Shown one piece after another: positions 8,597-17,255 of a DNA stretch of 64,000 nt (position 1 is its first letter; the number at the start of each line of letters is the position of its first letter). Location of the stretch: the NCBI RefSeq assembly GCF_000768705.1, contig NZ_AVPJ01000002.1, positions 299,187-363,186 on the forward strand, read 5' to 3'. The notes under the pieces were generated by a model, which was not told where the DNA came from, made no database searches, and was given only the letters and a program-made list of their open reading frames with translations. The DNA comes from Knoellia sinensis KCTC 19936. Its GTDB lineage: Bacteria; Actinomycetota; Actinomycetes; Actinomycetales; Dermatophilaceae. A program made the translations under genes and the position numbers.

Positions 8597-9910
8597 TTGT
8601 CTGACAAGTCCTTTGCGTCCATCGCGGACCAGCCCTTCGTCCCCGTCATCGTCGGCGCCCACGTCGGCGGCTACTCGCTCGTCCGCGCCTTCCACGAGGC
8701 CTACGGCGTGAAGTCCCTCGTCGTCACCGGCGCGACGTCGTGGGTCGTCGAGAACTCCGCGATCCTCGAGGTCGTCCACTGCTCCGACGCGCACGACCCG
8801 GCGGTGCTCGCGGCCACGCTCAAGGGCTCGCCGTTCGCCAACCTCGCGCAGCCCAAGATCCTGCTCGCCACCTCCGACTCGCTCGTCGACGTCATCGCCC
8901 TGATGCGCGACGACCTCGACGACTCGTGGAAGGTCCCCTATGTCGGGGCCGAGCCGCTCGCGCGCGCCACCCGCAAGCACACCTTCGAAGAGGCGGCGCA
9001 GGCAGCGGGAGTGACGACTCCGGCGACGACGTTCATCGACCTGGGAGACACGGCATACAACGTTCTTGAAGCCGAACTCCCCACCGACGGCTACCCACTC
9101 ATCGTCAAGCCGACCGCACCGGCCGCGTGGAACCGCGTGAAGTTCGAGGGCCAGGCCAAGGTCCACGAGGTCGCGACGCAGGAGGAGCTGCGTGATCTCG
9201 TCGGCCGCGTGCAGGCCTCCGGCTACCGCGAGACGCTCATCGTGCAGGACAAGATCCCCGGCGACGACACGGGCATGCGCATCCTGACGTGCTACTGCGA
9301 CAAGGACTCTCGCGTGCGGTTTGCGAGCTATGGACGCACGCTCATCGAGGAGCACTCGCCCGGACTGCTCGGTGTGCCCGCCGCGATCCTCACCGGCCAG
9401 AATCGCGAGATCGTCGACGAAGCCGTGCGGCTTCTCGCCGAGCTCAAGTGGGTCGGCTACGCGAACTTCGACCTCAAGTACGACCCACGCGACGGCAAGA
9501 CGAAGTTCTTCGAGCTCAACCCGCGGCTCGGGCGCTCGAACTACTACGTCACGGGGACGGGGTTCAACCCAGTGCGGTGGTACGTCGACGAGTACGTCCA
9601 CGACAACCTGCCTGACGAGTTCGAGCTCGTCGAGGCCGACACCGAGTCGGTCTACTCGGTCGTGCCGGTGCGGACGATCAAGTGGGCGATCGCACGCCAC
9701 CCCGACCTGTGGGAGCGGACGCAGCGGGTCATCAAGGCCGGTGGGCTGCGCAACCCGTTGCACTACAAGGCCGAGAAGCACCCCGTTCGGTGGGCCAAGA
9801 TCCTCGCGGCGGGCGTGAGCTACGACCGCAAGTTCCACCAGTACTACGACCCGGAGGCGGCCTTCCACCCCGGTGGCGAACCCGCCGACTCCGACCTGCC
9901 GCGTACCTAG
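8597..9910 (+). CDS. ATP-grasp carboxylate-amine ligase (D-aspartate ligase-like)
   Basis: The 437-residue product fits the ATP-grasp carboligase group that contains D-aspartate ligase (Asl). Asl adds D-Asp to the side chain of lysine in peptidoglycan precursors. A PreATP-grasp lobe (FVPVIVGAHVGGYSLVRAF) is followed by ATP-binding elements (LIVKPTAPAAW). The metal-binding ELNPRLGRS lies near residue 306. The start is TTG at 8597, preceded by GAAGGG. It follows the FemX-type gene closely and lies across from an aspartate racemase, which supports use of D-Asp or D-Glu. Other acceptors are possible, because the family covers several amide-bond ligases. Confidence 0.82.
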   Translation: MSDKSFASIADQPFVPVIVGAHVGGYSLVRAFHEAYGVKSLVVTGATSWVVENSAILEVVHCSDAHDPAVLAATLKGSPFANLAQPKILLATSDSLVDVIALMRDDLDDSWKVPYVGAEPLARATRKHTFEEAAQAAGVTTPATTFIDLGDTAYNVLEAELPTDGYPLIVKPTAPAAWNRVKFEGQAKVHEVATQEELRDLVGRVQASGYRETLIVQDKIPGDDTGMRILTCYCDKDSRVRFASYGRTLIEEHSPGLLGVPAAILTGQNREIVDEAVRLLAELKWVGYANFDLKYDPRDGKTKFFELNPRLGRSNYYVTGTGFNPVRWYVDEYVHDNLPDEFELVEADTESVYSVVPVRTIKWAIARHPDLWERTQRVIKAGGLRNPLHYKAEKHPVRWAKILAAGVSYDRKFHQYYDPEAAFHPGGEPADSDLPRT

Positions 9911-9932
9911 CTCACCCAATTGGACGGTTCGG
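9911..9932 (+). repeat. Single family D repeat unit after the ligase gene
   Basis: CTCACCCAATTGGACGGTTCGG begins right after the TAG stop. It is the same unit that forms the array at 26472-26770. It is followed at 9951-9963 by GTATGCCGTCCGC, which also follows units in that array. The remaining bases up to 10066 show nothing else I recognise. Confidence 0.8.
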
Positions 9933-10066
9933 CACAACCCAGCCCATCGCGTATGCCGTCCGCCCACCTCGGCGTCCCCACCCACCGCTGCGCGCGGGAT
10001 CCCCACCAACCATCAGCCTGAATTTGGGCCTTCTATGGGTCTGAATGCGGGCGTAGTTTGGTGCGC

Positions 10067-10348
10067 ATGCAGACGCTCCCGATCTCGAAGGTGAAGGACA
10101 GGCTCAACGAGTTGGTGGACTCCGTGGCGCTCACCCATGAGCAGGTGACGATCACCAAGAATGGGTCGCCGGCGGCAGTGCTCATCGGAGCGGACGAGTG
10201 GGAGTCCCTCCAGGAAACCCTGTTCTGGCTCTCCCGTCAGGGCACCCTCGATGACGCGGCTCGGGCGCGGCAGGACCTGGCTGACGACGAGACGGTGAGT
10301 GAGGACGAGATTCGAGCAGAGTGTGGCGTGCCGCGGAAGGGTCGATGA
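10067..10348 (+). CDS. Phd/YefM-family antitoxin
   Basis: The 93-residue protein opens MQTLPISKVKDRLNELV and contains ITKNGSPAAVLIGADEWESL. This is the DNA-binding and dimerisation pattern of Phd/YefM antitoxins, which repress their own operon and neutralise a partner toxin through an acidic C-terminus. ATG at 10067 was preferred over upstream GTG and TTG codons because the family begins there. The gene overlaps the RelE-type toxin by four bases (ATGA), the usual antitoxin-first order. Confidence 0.92.
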   Translation: MQTLPISKVKDRLNELVDSVALTHEQVTITKNGSPAAVLIGADEWESLQETLFWLSRQGTLDDAARARQDLADDETVSEDEIRAECGVPRKGR

Positions 10349-10629
10349 CCGACGAGCGGGAGCGCGTTCACGAGGTCGTCTTTGCTGCCTCGGCTCAGCG
10401 CGATCTCCGTGACATCCCACCGCGCATCGTCCCCGCGATCATTGAGTTTGCGTTTGGTGAACTCGCGCGCAAGCCGCGCTCCGTGGGCAAGCCCCTGCAG
10501 CGCGAACTCGAAGGACTGTGGGGAGCCCGACGCGGGCCATACCGCATCCTCTACGAGATCGTGGAGGATCGACTGCTCGTCCTGGTGATCCAGGTCGACC
10601 ACCGCTCTGACGTGTATCGCCGACGTTGA
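10345..10629 (+). CDS. RelE/ParE-family toxin
   Basis: The 94-residue basic protein has the RelE/ParE fold pattern. It has an N-terminal strand (HEVVFAASAQRDLRDI), a helix, then KPLQRELEGLWGARRGPYRILYEI and a final strand with the conserved VDHRSDVYRR end. RelE toxins usually cut mRNA in the ribosome. The product is full length for the family. The ATG overlaps the antitoxin stop. The pair is probably an active type II module that stabilises this region, but activity cannot be judged from sequence. Confidence 0.92.
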   Translation: MTDERERVHEVVFAASAQRDLRDIPPRIVPAIIEFAFGELARKPRSVGKPLQRELEGLWGARRGPYRILYEIVEDRLLVLVIQVDHRSDVYRRR

Positions 10630-10726
10630 GAAGTCGCGCAGTGCGGCCGGTGGGCCGCAGTGTTCTGCGAAGCATTGTGGGGCTGCGACTCGCCGGTAAC
10701 TCCGCATTTGGTTCTAGCGTGTTGGG

Positions 10727-12247
10727 ATGAGCCTCTTCAGGACGAAGTCGGTCGAGCAGTCGATTGCGGACACCGAGGAGCCGGAGCACCAACTCAAGAA
10801 GAACCTGGGTGTGCTCGACCTCGTGATCTTCGGGGTGGGCGTCATCATCGGCGCGGGCATCTTCGTGGTCACCGGCACGGTCGCCAAGACCAACGCTGGA
10901 CCGGCAATCACGCTCTCCTTCATCATCGCTGGCCTCGCCTGTGCGCTGGCGGCCCTGTGCTACGCGGAGTTCGCCTCCACGGTCCCGGTGGCGGGCAGCG
11001 CCTACACGTTCAGCTACGCGACCTTCGGTGAACTCATCGCCTGGATCATCGGCTGGGACCTCGCGCTGGAGTTCACCATCGGTTCCGCTGCCCTGGCCAC
11101 GAGCTTCTCCGGCTATTTCCAGGAGGTCGTGGCCGGGACGCCGTTCGAGGTGCCGGCGTCGCTCGGCTCCGCTGCTGAGGGCACGGTGGACCTCCCCGCC
11201 GTCATCATCTCGCTGCTGGTGATGGCGGTGCTCATCGCCGGCATCAAGCTCTCCAGCATGATCAACCAGGTCGTGGTGGCCATCAAGCTGCTGGTCGTCG
11301 CGGCGGTGATCGTCTTCGGCGTCTCGCACATCGACACGGCCAACTACTCGCCCTTCGTTCCTCCCTCCGAGCCTGCGCCCGAAGGGGAGCGGGGCTTCAT
11401 GGACGGCACCCTGATCAGCTGGCTCCTGGGAACGGACCCGGCGGTCTACGGCTTCGCAGGTGTCATCGCCGGCGCCGCGATCGTGTTCTTCGCGTTCATC
11501 GGCTTCGACATCGTCGCCACCACCGCCGAGGAGACCCGCAACCCGCAGCGCGACGTGCCCCGCGGCATCCTCTACTCGTTGGCGATCGTCACGGTGCTCT
11601 ACATGGCGGTGAGCCTGGTGATCACCGGGATGCAGAACTACACCGACATCGAGGCCGGTGACCCGGCGCCCCTGGCCACAGCGTTCGACGCGGTCGGCAT
11701 GGACTGGATGGGGCGGCTCATCGCCATCGGCGCGTGCATCGGGCTCATCGTCGTCGTCATGATCCTGATGCTCGGCCAAACCCGCGTCGGGTTCGCCATG
11801 GCCCGTGACGGGCTCCTGCCGCGGGGACTCGCCAAGGTGCACCCGAAGTTCGGCACGCCCTACATCTTCACCGCGATCACCGGAGTGGCCGTCGCGATCA
11901 TCGGCGGCTTCGTCGACCTCGCGACCCTGGTCAACCTGGTGAGCATCGGCACCCTGTTCGCCTTCGTGCTGGTGAGCGTCGGAGTGGTCATCCTGCGCCG
12001 GACCCGCCCCGACCTGCCGCGCGCCTTCCGGACGCCCGCCGTCACCGTGGTCGCGGGCCTGTCGGTGCTGCTCTGCTTCTACTTGATGCTCAACCTCACG
12101 GGAGGCACATGGGTGCGCTTCCTCATCTGGATGGCCCTCGGCCTGGTCGTCTACTTCGCCTACGGCCGCTCCCACAGCCGACTTGGCCGCGGGGACCACA
12201 CCACCGAGCCACCAGCGGACGTGATCACCACCGACCCGCGCGTGTGA
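10727..12247 (+). CDS. APC-family amino acid permease
   Basis: This 506-residue membrane protein belongs to the amino acid-polyamine-organocation superfamily, close to the cationic amino acid transporter/YfnA group. A hydrophilic N-terminus of about 35 residues precedes the typical first helix GVGVIIGAGIFVVTG. At least eleven more hydrophobic segments follow. IGFDIVATTAEETRNPQRDVP is the conserved loop of this group. The substrate is not readable. The start is ATG at 10727 with TAGCGT six bases upstream, so the mRNA is probably leaderless. It is a single gene between the toxin and a reductase. Confidence 0.9.
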   Translation: MSLFRTKSVEQSIADTEEPEHQLKKNLGVLDLVIFGVGVIIGAGIFVVTGTVAKTNAGPAITLSFIIAGLACALAALCYAEFASTVPVAGSAYTFSYATFGELIAWIIGWDLALEFTIGSAALATSFSGYFQEVVAGTPFEVPASLGSAAEGTVDLPAVIISLLVMAVLIAGIKLSSMINQVVVAIKLLVVAAVIVFGVSHIDTANYSPFVPPSEPAPEGERGFMDGTLISWLLGTDPAVYGFAGVIAGAAIVFFAFIGFDIVATTAEETRNPQRDVPRGILYSLAIVTVLYMAVSLVITGMQNYTDIEAGDPAPLATAFDAVGMDWMGRLIAIGACIGLIVVVMILMLGQTRVGFAMARDGLLPRGLAKVHPKFGTPYIFTAITGVAVAIIGGFVDLATLVNLVSIGTLFAFVLVSVGVVILRRTRPDLPRAFRTPAVTVVAGLSVLLCFYLMLNLTGGTWVRFLIWMALGLVVYFAYGRSHSRLGRGDHTTEPPADVITTDPRV

Positions 12248-12302
12248 GCGCGACGACGGAGGAGATGCCACGGCGCGATCCCCACCTCGCCGAGATCATC
12301 CG

Positions 12303-12908
12303 ATGAGGACGATGGTCGTCGTTGCGCACCCACGGCGCGAGAGCTTCTCGCACGCCATGGCAGCGGGCGTGGCTGAGGCGGTCTTGGCGTCCGGTGCCAG
12401 CATCGATTGGCACGACCTCTATGCCGAGGGCTTCGATCCCGTTCTGCCGGTCGAGGAGACCATGACGTCCGGAAGCTCGGCGCTCGACCGCCATGAGATC
12501 GGGTCCCCACTCCTTCGTGCGCATCGAGACCATTTGGCACAAGCGGATGCTCTCGTCGTGGCGCACCCCAACTGGTGGGGCAAACCCCCGGCGATGATGG
12601 CCGGTTGGCTCGACAGGGTGCTCGTGCCGGGGGTGGCCTACGAACTGGATACACGGACCGGTGCCCCCCGACCTCTGCTCGGGCTGCGCCACCTGCTCGT
12701 CCTGAATACGTCGGACACGCCAGCCGATCGGGAACGCGAGGTCTTCGGTGACCCGCTCGACCTCATCTGGCGGCAGTGTGTCGGTGGCTACCTGGGTGAG
12801 GCGCAGATCCAGCGGCGGATGTTCGGCCCCATGGCCGAGGCGGATGCCACTCAGCGACGTGCCTGGCTGGACGAGGTCGGCGCACTCGCCAGAGCGCTCG
12901 CGAACTGA
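12303..12908 (+). CDS. NAD(P)H dehydrogenase (quinone), flavodoxin-like fold
   Basis: The 201-residue protein begins MRTMVVVAHPRRESFSHAM, the phosphate-binding start of the NQO/KefF/MdaB group. That group uses FMN or FAD and NAD(P)H for two-electron reduction. AHPNWWGKPPAMMAGWLDR is the other signature segment. The role may be quinone or electrophile detoxification. It follows the permease after 55 bases and faces the large LuxR gene tail to tail. No clear ribosome site is visible before ATG 12303. Confidence 0.85.
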   Translation: MRTMVVVAHPRRESFSHAMAAGVAEAVLASGASIDWHDLYAEGFDPVLPVEETMTSGSSALDRHEIGSPLLRAHRDHLAQADALVVAHPNWWGKPPAMMAGWLDRVLVPGVAYELDTRTGAPRPLLGLRHLLVLNTSDTPADREREVFGDPLDLIWRQCVGGYLGEAQIQRRMFGPMAEADATQRRAWLDEVGALARALAN

Positions 12909-12931
12909 CTCTCGAAGCGGACGAGCGGCAC

Positions 12932-15889
12932 CTAGCCCAACTCCTCCTGCCCGCCCGCCTGAGCAGTCACCCGGGTGGCCAGGCGCGAGAGCTCGACCCG
13001 GCTCGCGGTGCCGGTCTTGCGCAAGAGGTTGGAGATGTGTGACGACACTGTCTTCTCGCTGATGAACAGCGCCGCGGCGATCTCGCTGTAGGTCGAGCCA
13101 CTGACCACGTGTCCGAGGATTTCGCGCTCGCGGTCAGTCAGACCTGGGAGAGGCGCCGGCAGCTCCCCGGCCCCGGCCTCGGTTGAGTTCGTCGCCGGCG
13201 GCGTCGAAGCCGTGGCAGGTTGCGGTACCCGCGCGATGCGGCCGAGGGTGCCGACGTCGTCGAGGATCGCGCGAGCATCCAACTGGCGTGCCAGTCGCTC
13301 CGCGCGGCGCCAGGCGTCGATGCCCCGGCGTCTCTGTGAGGGGCCTTGCGCCAGAAGCGATTCGGCAGCTCGCCACCAGGCATAGGCGCCAATCCAGGGC
13401 AACTCGGCGGCCTCGCTCGACGCAGCCACGCCCCTCCAGCGGTCGCCGAGGCCCGCGTTGTCCTTGGCGCCGCGCTCGGTTGCTCGGGCGCGCGCCTCCT
13501 CCGTGTCGTACCAGCCCTGCATCAGTCGCAGGTGTGGCTGGCTCTCGGGGTCGTCCCCGGCCTCGACGACGATGGTGGGGAACTCGCGCACGAGGTCGTC
13601 GATGTCGGTGGGCATGCCGTCCTCACTCGGCGAACGACGCGACTCCGTGAGGTCAGCCATGGCTCGGGCCGCCAACGGGACGAGCCACTCGCACAGATGC
13701 GGACGTGCCCCTCTGGCGCGTAAGGCATGCACCGCTGCCCGCAGCGCAACCTCGGGTTCGCCCGATGCGAGCGCGACGAGGGCCGTGGCCGTCGCCAGCG
13801 AGTCGTTCGGGTGGAGGCCCGGTGTCGCGAGCAACTCCGTGGCGCGCTCGAGCTGCATCGAGGCCTGTCTCGTCCGGCCCTGGAAGGCGTCGAGCATGGC
13901 GGCAGCGAGGCGCGACTGGATGTCGACGAACGGGCCGGGGTCCGAGGAGCCGAGTGAGATCCGGAGAAGGTCGCGGCAGACCTGCCAGTCGCCGATGAGA
14001 AGGCGCTTCTCGGCCTCGAAGGCAGCGCAGATCGCGACCTGCACATGTGGCGCGCCTCCCGTCGACATCTCACGACGGGCTCGACTCAGGACGTCGGCGA
14101 CCGCTGCGCTCACCGGAGGGCTTGCGGCGTTGACCTGCCAGGCGATGGCGTGTTGATAGGCGTGCCAGTCCTTGGCGTCCAGCGCGACCCGTCCTGCCTC
14201 CTCGGCGTACTCCACAGCATTCGCCGAGGATCCCTGGACGGTCGCGACCATGGCCCGTGCGCACAGTGCGAAGGCGAGCGCATGCGGGTTGCCCGTCCGT
14301 CGCGCGATGGTGACCGCCTTTTTCGCGTGGGCCTCAGCTCCGGGATCGTCTGCCCAGACCATGGCTCTGACGAGTTCGGCTTGCGCGACGGCGTGCTGCC
14401 ACGAGGAGGGGTCGGCGCGGGTGAGGTGCACGGCGATCAGTGCCTCCGCCGGCTCGGGGGTGCCGGCGCCGGTCAGTGTGTGCAGCCGCGAGCGTTGCAC
14501 GCGCAACCAGCCCGCCTCCAGCGGCTGGACCGTCTCGTCGATGCGCTCAAGGAGGGCGTTGACCGCCACCAGCTGGTCGCCGAAGGCCCCGCCTGCTTCG
14601 GCGGCGCTGCGGAGCAACTCAAGGAGGTCGTCGAGCGTCTCCGCGGCGTCCGGGACGCTGGGGCGCACGTCGATGGCCCGTCGCAACAGTCGGCGCAGCT
14701 CTGGCGAGGTGCGTGCTGCACCAGCAAGGTCCCACGCCCGGAGCGCCCAGGCGTATGCGGCCGGGGCGTTGCCAGAGCGGTGGTGGTGGTCGCTCAGGGC
14801 CATCGCGGCGGACACGTTCGGCTTCTCGTCGGCCGTCGCCTTCTCAAGCTGTTTCGCGTATGCCGCGTGCCACGTTTCCATGCGCGTGGCACCGAGTTCG
14901 GAGTCGAGTGCCTCGGCCTGGAGTGGGTGCTGGAACCAATAGCCGTCCGGCTCGCTGAGTCGCAGGATTCGACGCGTGACGGCCTCCTCGAGCGCTGGTC
15001 GGACATCCGGGATCCCCAGGTCGTCGGCCACGGCCTCGAGCAGATTGAGCGTGACGGGTCGGCCGCCAGCTGCGACGAGGCTCGTCACCTGGCGTGCGGC
15101 CTCGCCGAGTTCGTGCCAGTCCCGCTTCACTGCAGCCAAGAGGTTGGCCGATGGCAGGTCGGGAAGGAGGCGGGCGTCGGGCGAGACGCCATGCACCAGC
15201 AACCGGGTGCAATAGGGGTTGCCCTCGGCCTTGATGAAGACGTCGTCCACGAGACTCTGATGGGGGGCGACGTCAGTCAGCGCCATGAGTTGCTGCTCGG
15301 TGCCGTGCCGGTCGAGGGGTCCGACGTGGAGGGTGTCGACGCCCGGCAACCGTTGGACGTCCGCGAGCCATCGGTGCAGCGGGTGACCATCGGGGAGGAC
15401 ATCGTCCCGGGCGGCGACGACCAGGGCCAGGGCGCGGTCACGGGGGCCGGCCGCGAGATAGAGCAGGACGTCGAGCGTGCTCTGGTCGGCCCACTGCACG
15501 TCGTCGACGAACAGGACCAAGGGGCGTTCTGCACTGACCTCGTCGACGTAGGCATCGAAGGCGCGGGGAGCCCTGTCGATGTCGTCGATCGCGGCGAGGC
15601 GCTCGGCGGCTTCGGATGCTGTGTCACGCAGGGCCGCCCGCAGCGGCTGCAGGGGCACGGTCAGGGTCTGGAGGGGGAGGCAGGCGCCCGCAAGGACGTG
15701 GTACTCGCGAGCGGAGCCGACGACGTCGGTGAGCGATTCGCGGACGAGGCTCGTCTTCCCGATCCCGGCCATGCCGGTGACGACCAAGGTGCGGCTGTGC
15801 CCCTCGGCTGCGTGTTGCAGGCACGAATGGATCGCAGTCAGCTCCGGCTCACGACCAACAATCACGTGCCGTCCGCTCCCGGACGCCAT
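12932..15889 (-). CDS. Large LuxR-family ATP-dependent regulator (LAL), first copy
   Basis: The 985-residue protein combines an N-terminal AAA/STAND ATPase with a C-terminal LuxR helix-turn-helix. The Walker A motif is GMAGIGKT at residues 39-46. A Walker B-like PLVLFVDDVQWAD comes further on. The middle of about 550 residues is helical and rich in Ala, Leu and Glu, like the TPR-type sensor region of LAL proteins. The C-terminus carries LTDREREILGHVVSG and EIAAALFISEKTVSSHI. LAL regulators switch on nearby genes when a ligand is sensed. The gene is divergent from a small secreted-peptide operon that has repeated palindromes upstream. That operon is the natural target candidate. Confidence 0.92.
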   Translation of the reverse strand: MASGSGRHVIVGREPELTAIHSCLQHAAEGHSRTLVVTGMAGIGKTSLVRESLTDVVGSAREYHVLAGACLPLQTLTVPLQPLRAALRDTASEAAERLAAIDDIDRAPRAFDAYVDEVSAERPLVLFVDDVQWADQSTLDVLLYLAAGPRDRALALVVAARDDVLPDGHPLHRWLADVQRLPGVDTLHVGPLDRHGTEQQLMALTDVAPHQSLVDDVFIKAEGNPYCTRLLVHGVSPDARLLPDLPSANLLAAVKRDWHELGEAARQVTSLVAAGGRPVTLNLLEAVADDLGIPDVRPALEEAVTRRILRLSEPDGYWFQHPLQAEALDSELGATRMETWHAAYAKQLEKATADEKPNVSAAMALSDHHHRSGNAPAAYAWALRAWDLAGAARTSPELRRLLRRAIDVRPSVPDAAETLDDLLELLRSAAEAGGAFGDQLVAVNALLERIDETVQPLEAGWLRVQRSRLHTLTGAGTPEPAEALIAVHLTRADPSSWQHAVAQAELVRAMVWADDPGAEAHAKKAVTIARRTGNPHALAFALCARAMVATVQGSSANAVEYAEEAGRVALDAKDWHAYQHAIAWQVNAASPPVSAAVADVLSRARREMSTGGAPHVQVAICAAFEAEKRLLIGDWQVCRDLLRISLGSSDPGPFVDIQSRLAAAMLDAFQGRTRQASMQLERATELLATPGLHPNDSLATATALVALASGEPEVALRAAVHALRARGARPHLCEWLVPLAARAMADLTESRRSPSEDGMPTDIDDLVREFPTIVVEAGDDPESQPHLRLMQGWYDTEEARARATERGAKDNAGLGDRWRGVAASSEAAELPWIGAYAWWRAAESLLAQGPSQRRRGIDAWRRAERLARQLDARAILDDVGTLGRIARVPQPATASTPPATNSTEAGAGELPAPLPGLTDREREILGHVVSGSTYSEIAAALFISEKTVSSHISNLLRKTGTASRVELSRLATRVTAQAGGQEELG

Positions 15890-16026
15890 CCTTCATGCTC
15901 CCACGCACCCCGGGGGCGGACAGGCCGACGAGGAGCTTCGTCAGTGGATCTGAGGGGGCTGAGGGGAGGAGTTGAGGGGTCGCGCCGGATGTGCGGCGAC
16001 CGGGGTCGGCGGACCGTGGAAGACAC

Positions 16027-16064
16027 CCACCGAATCGGTGGGTTGTCGTCCACCAGATCGGTGG
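16027..16064. promoter_or_regulatory. Two direct copies of a 15-bp palindrome upstream of the peptide operon
   Basis: CCACCGAATCGGTGG (16027-16041) and CCACCAGATCGGTGG (16050-16064) are near-perfect palindromes repeated with a 23-bp period, so they lie on nearly the same face of the helix. They sit 29 bases before the peptide start codon, in the gap shared with the LAL gene. They look like a dimeric regulator site, perhaps for that LAL protein. Confidence 0.7.
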
Positions 16065-16092
16065 AATGACACTCCGGACAAGGAGCACCACC

Positions 16093-16329
16093 ATGCAACA
16101 CATCATTCGAGGCACAGCAGCGGCCACTCTGGCCCTCCTCCTGGCAGGGGCAGGGGCGGGTGCCGCGTCGGCGGTTTCCTACCCCGGTCCGTACATTCCG
16201 AAGCCGTACGTCCCGGCGGTCCAGCAGGGCGACTCGCTCAAGCGCATCGACACCCAACTCGTGCGGCGCGACAACCTCACCGGCGCGGGTGCCAGCGCGC
16301 CGTCGTTCATCCCGGCACTGGGGTCATGA
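16093..16329 (+). CDS. Small secreted peptide precursor (unknown)
   Basis: This 78-residue product begins with a clear signal peptide (MQHIIRGTAAATLALLLAG, cleavage likely after ASA at 27). It leaves about 51 residues that start VSYPGPYIPKPYVPAV and end in a polar, Gly/Ala/Ser-rich tail. There are no cysteines. ATG 16093 has AAGGAGC before it. The stop overlaps the start of a methyltransferase gene (ATGA). I do not recognise the family. A short secreted peptide translationally coupled to a modifying-type enzyme and facing a LAL regulator could be a signal or a small exported factor. That is inference only. Confidence 0.72.
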   Translation: MQHIIRGTAAATLALLLAGAGAGAASAVSYPGPYIPKPYVPAVQQGDSLKRIDTQLVRRDNLTGAGASAPSFIPALGS

Positions 16330-17177
16330 TGACCACGACACAGGCACGCGCGACGGCACAGACGATTGACGCGGACCGCGCCCTGAAGGCCCGCCACCGG
16401 GCCATGTGGGCGCTGGGCGACTATGCCGCCGTGGCGGACGAGGTCGTCGGTGACCTCGGCGCAGTGCTGGTCGCCGCAACCGGGATCAGCGCCGGACAAC
16501 GGGTCCTCGACATCGCCGCCGGGAGCGGGAATGCCTCGTTCCCGGCGGCCCGTGACGGAGGGGAGGTCGTCGCGAGCGACCTGACGCCGGAGCTCCTCGA
16601 TGCCGGCCGTGAGCGGGCGAAGAGGCAGGGGCTGGATGTGGACTGGCGGGTGGCCGACGCCGAGGACCTTCCCTTCGCCGACGCCTCCTTCGACGTCGTG
16701 CTGTCCTGCCTGGGTGTCATGTTCGCTCCCCACCACACGGTGGCGGCCGATGAGCTCCTACGGGTCGCGCGGGCGGGGGCGTCGATCGGACTGCTCTCCT
16801 GGACGCCGGAGGGTTTCATCGGGCAGATGTTCGCGGCGGTGAAGGCGTTCGTGCCAGCACCACCGGTCGGGGTCCAGCCTCCGCCGCTGTGGGGCGACGA
16901 GGAGCACGTGCGCTCGTTGCTCGGGGATCGCGTCGTCGACCTCGAGGCTCGGCGCAGGATGTTGACCGTCGACCGGTTCCGGACGCCCGAGGAGTTTCGT
17001 GAGTACTTCAAGGCGAACTACGGGCCGACCATCACGGCCTACCGCGCCGTGGCCGACGACCCGGCTCGGGTGGTCGAACTCGACGCCACACTCGACGACC
17101 TCGCGCGCCGACACCAGGCGCCAGACGGCGCCATGGAGTGGGAGTACCTCATCGTCACTGCCCGCCGCACGCCCTGA
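16326..17177 (+). CDS. Class I SAM-dependent methyltransferase (UbiE-like)
   Basis: The 283-residue protein contains the SAM-binding motif VLDIAAGSGNASFPAAR. The acidic post-I segment (VVASDLTPELLDAGRE) and FDVVLSCLGVMFAPHH follow, typical of UbiE/COQ5-like small-molecule methyltransferases. The C-terminal third resembles the substrate domain of such enzymes. The start is ATG at 16326, overlapping the upstream peptide stop by four bases. Its substrate is unknown. Coupling to the peptide gene means the two are made together, though methylation of a secreted peptide would have to occur before export. Confidence 0.85.
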   Translation: MMTTTQARATAQTIDADRALKARHRAMWALGDYAAVADEVVGDLGAVLVAATGISAGQRVLDIAAGSGNASFPAARDGGEVVASDLTPELLDAGRERAKRQGLDVDWRVADAEDLPFADASFDVVLSCLGVMFAPHHTVAADELLRVARAGASIGLLSWTPEGFIGQMFAAVKAFVPAPPVGVQPPPLWGDEEHVRSLLGDRVVDLEARRRMLTVDRFRTPEEFREYFKANYGPTITAYRAVADDPARVVELDATLDDLARRHQAPDGAMEWEYLIVTARRTP

Positions 17178-17187
17178 ATCCACGACT

Positions 17188-17241
17188 GATTGCCCCGCAC
17201 TGCACGGCGAGCGCAGCGAGCGCGTGCAGTGCGGGGCAATC
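17188..17241. repeat. Palindromic hairpin between convergent genes
   Basis: Perfect 19-base arms (GATTGCCCCGCACTGCACG at 17188-17206 and its complement at 17223-17241) enclose a 16-base loop, GCGAGCGCAGCGAGCG. It lies between the methyltransferase and murJ, which converge, so it may act as a two-way terminator. The loop resembles that of the family A copy at 3028, but the arms differ. Confidence 0.8.
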
Positions 17242-17255
17242 AATCGGAGGGGAGG

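Noticed and set aside
17188..17241. Membership of the 17188 hairpin in family A
   Set aside because: Only the short loop is similar; the arms share no core with the other copies, so it is listed separately.
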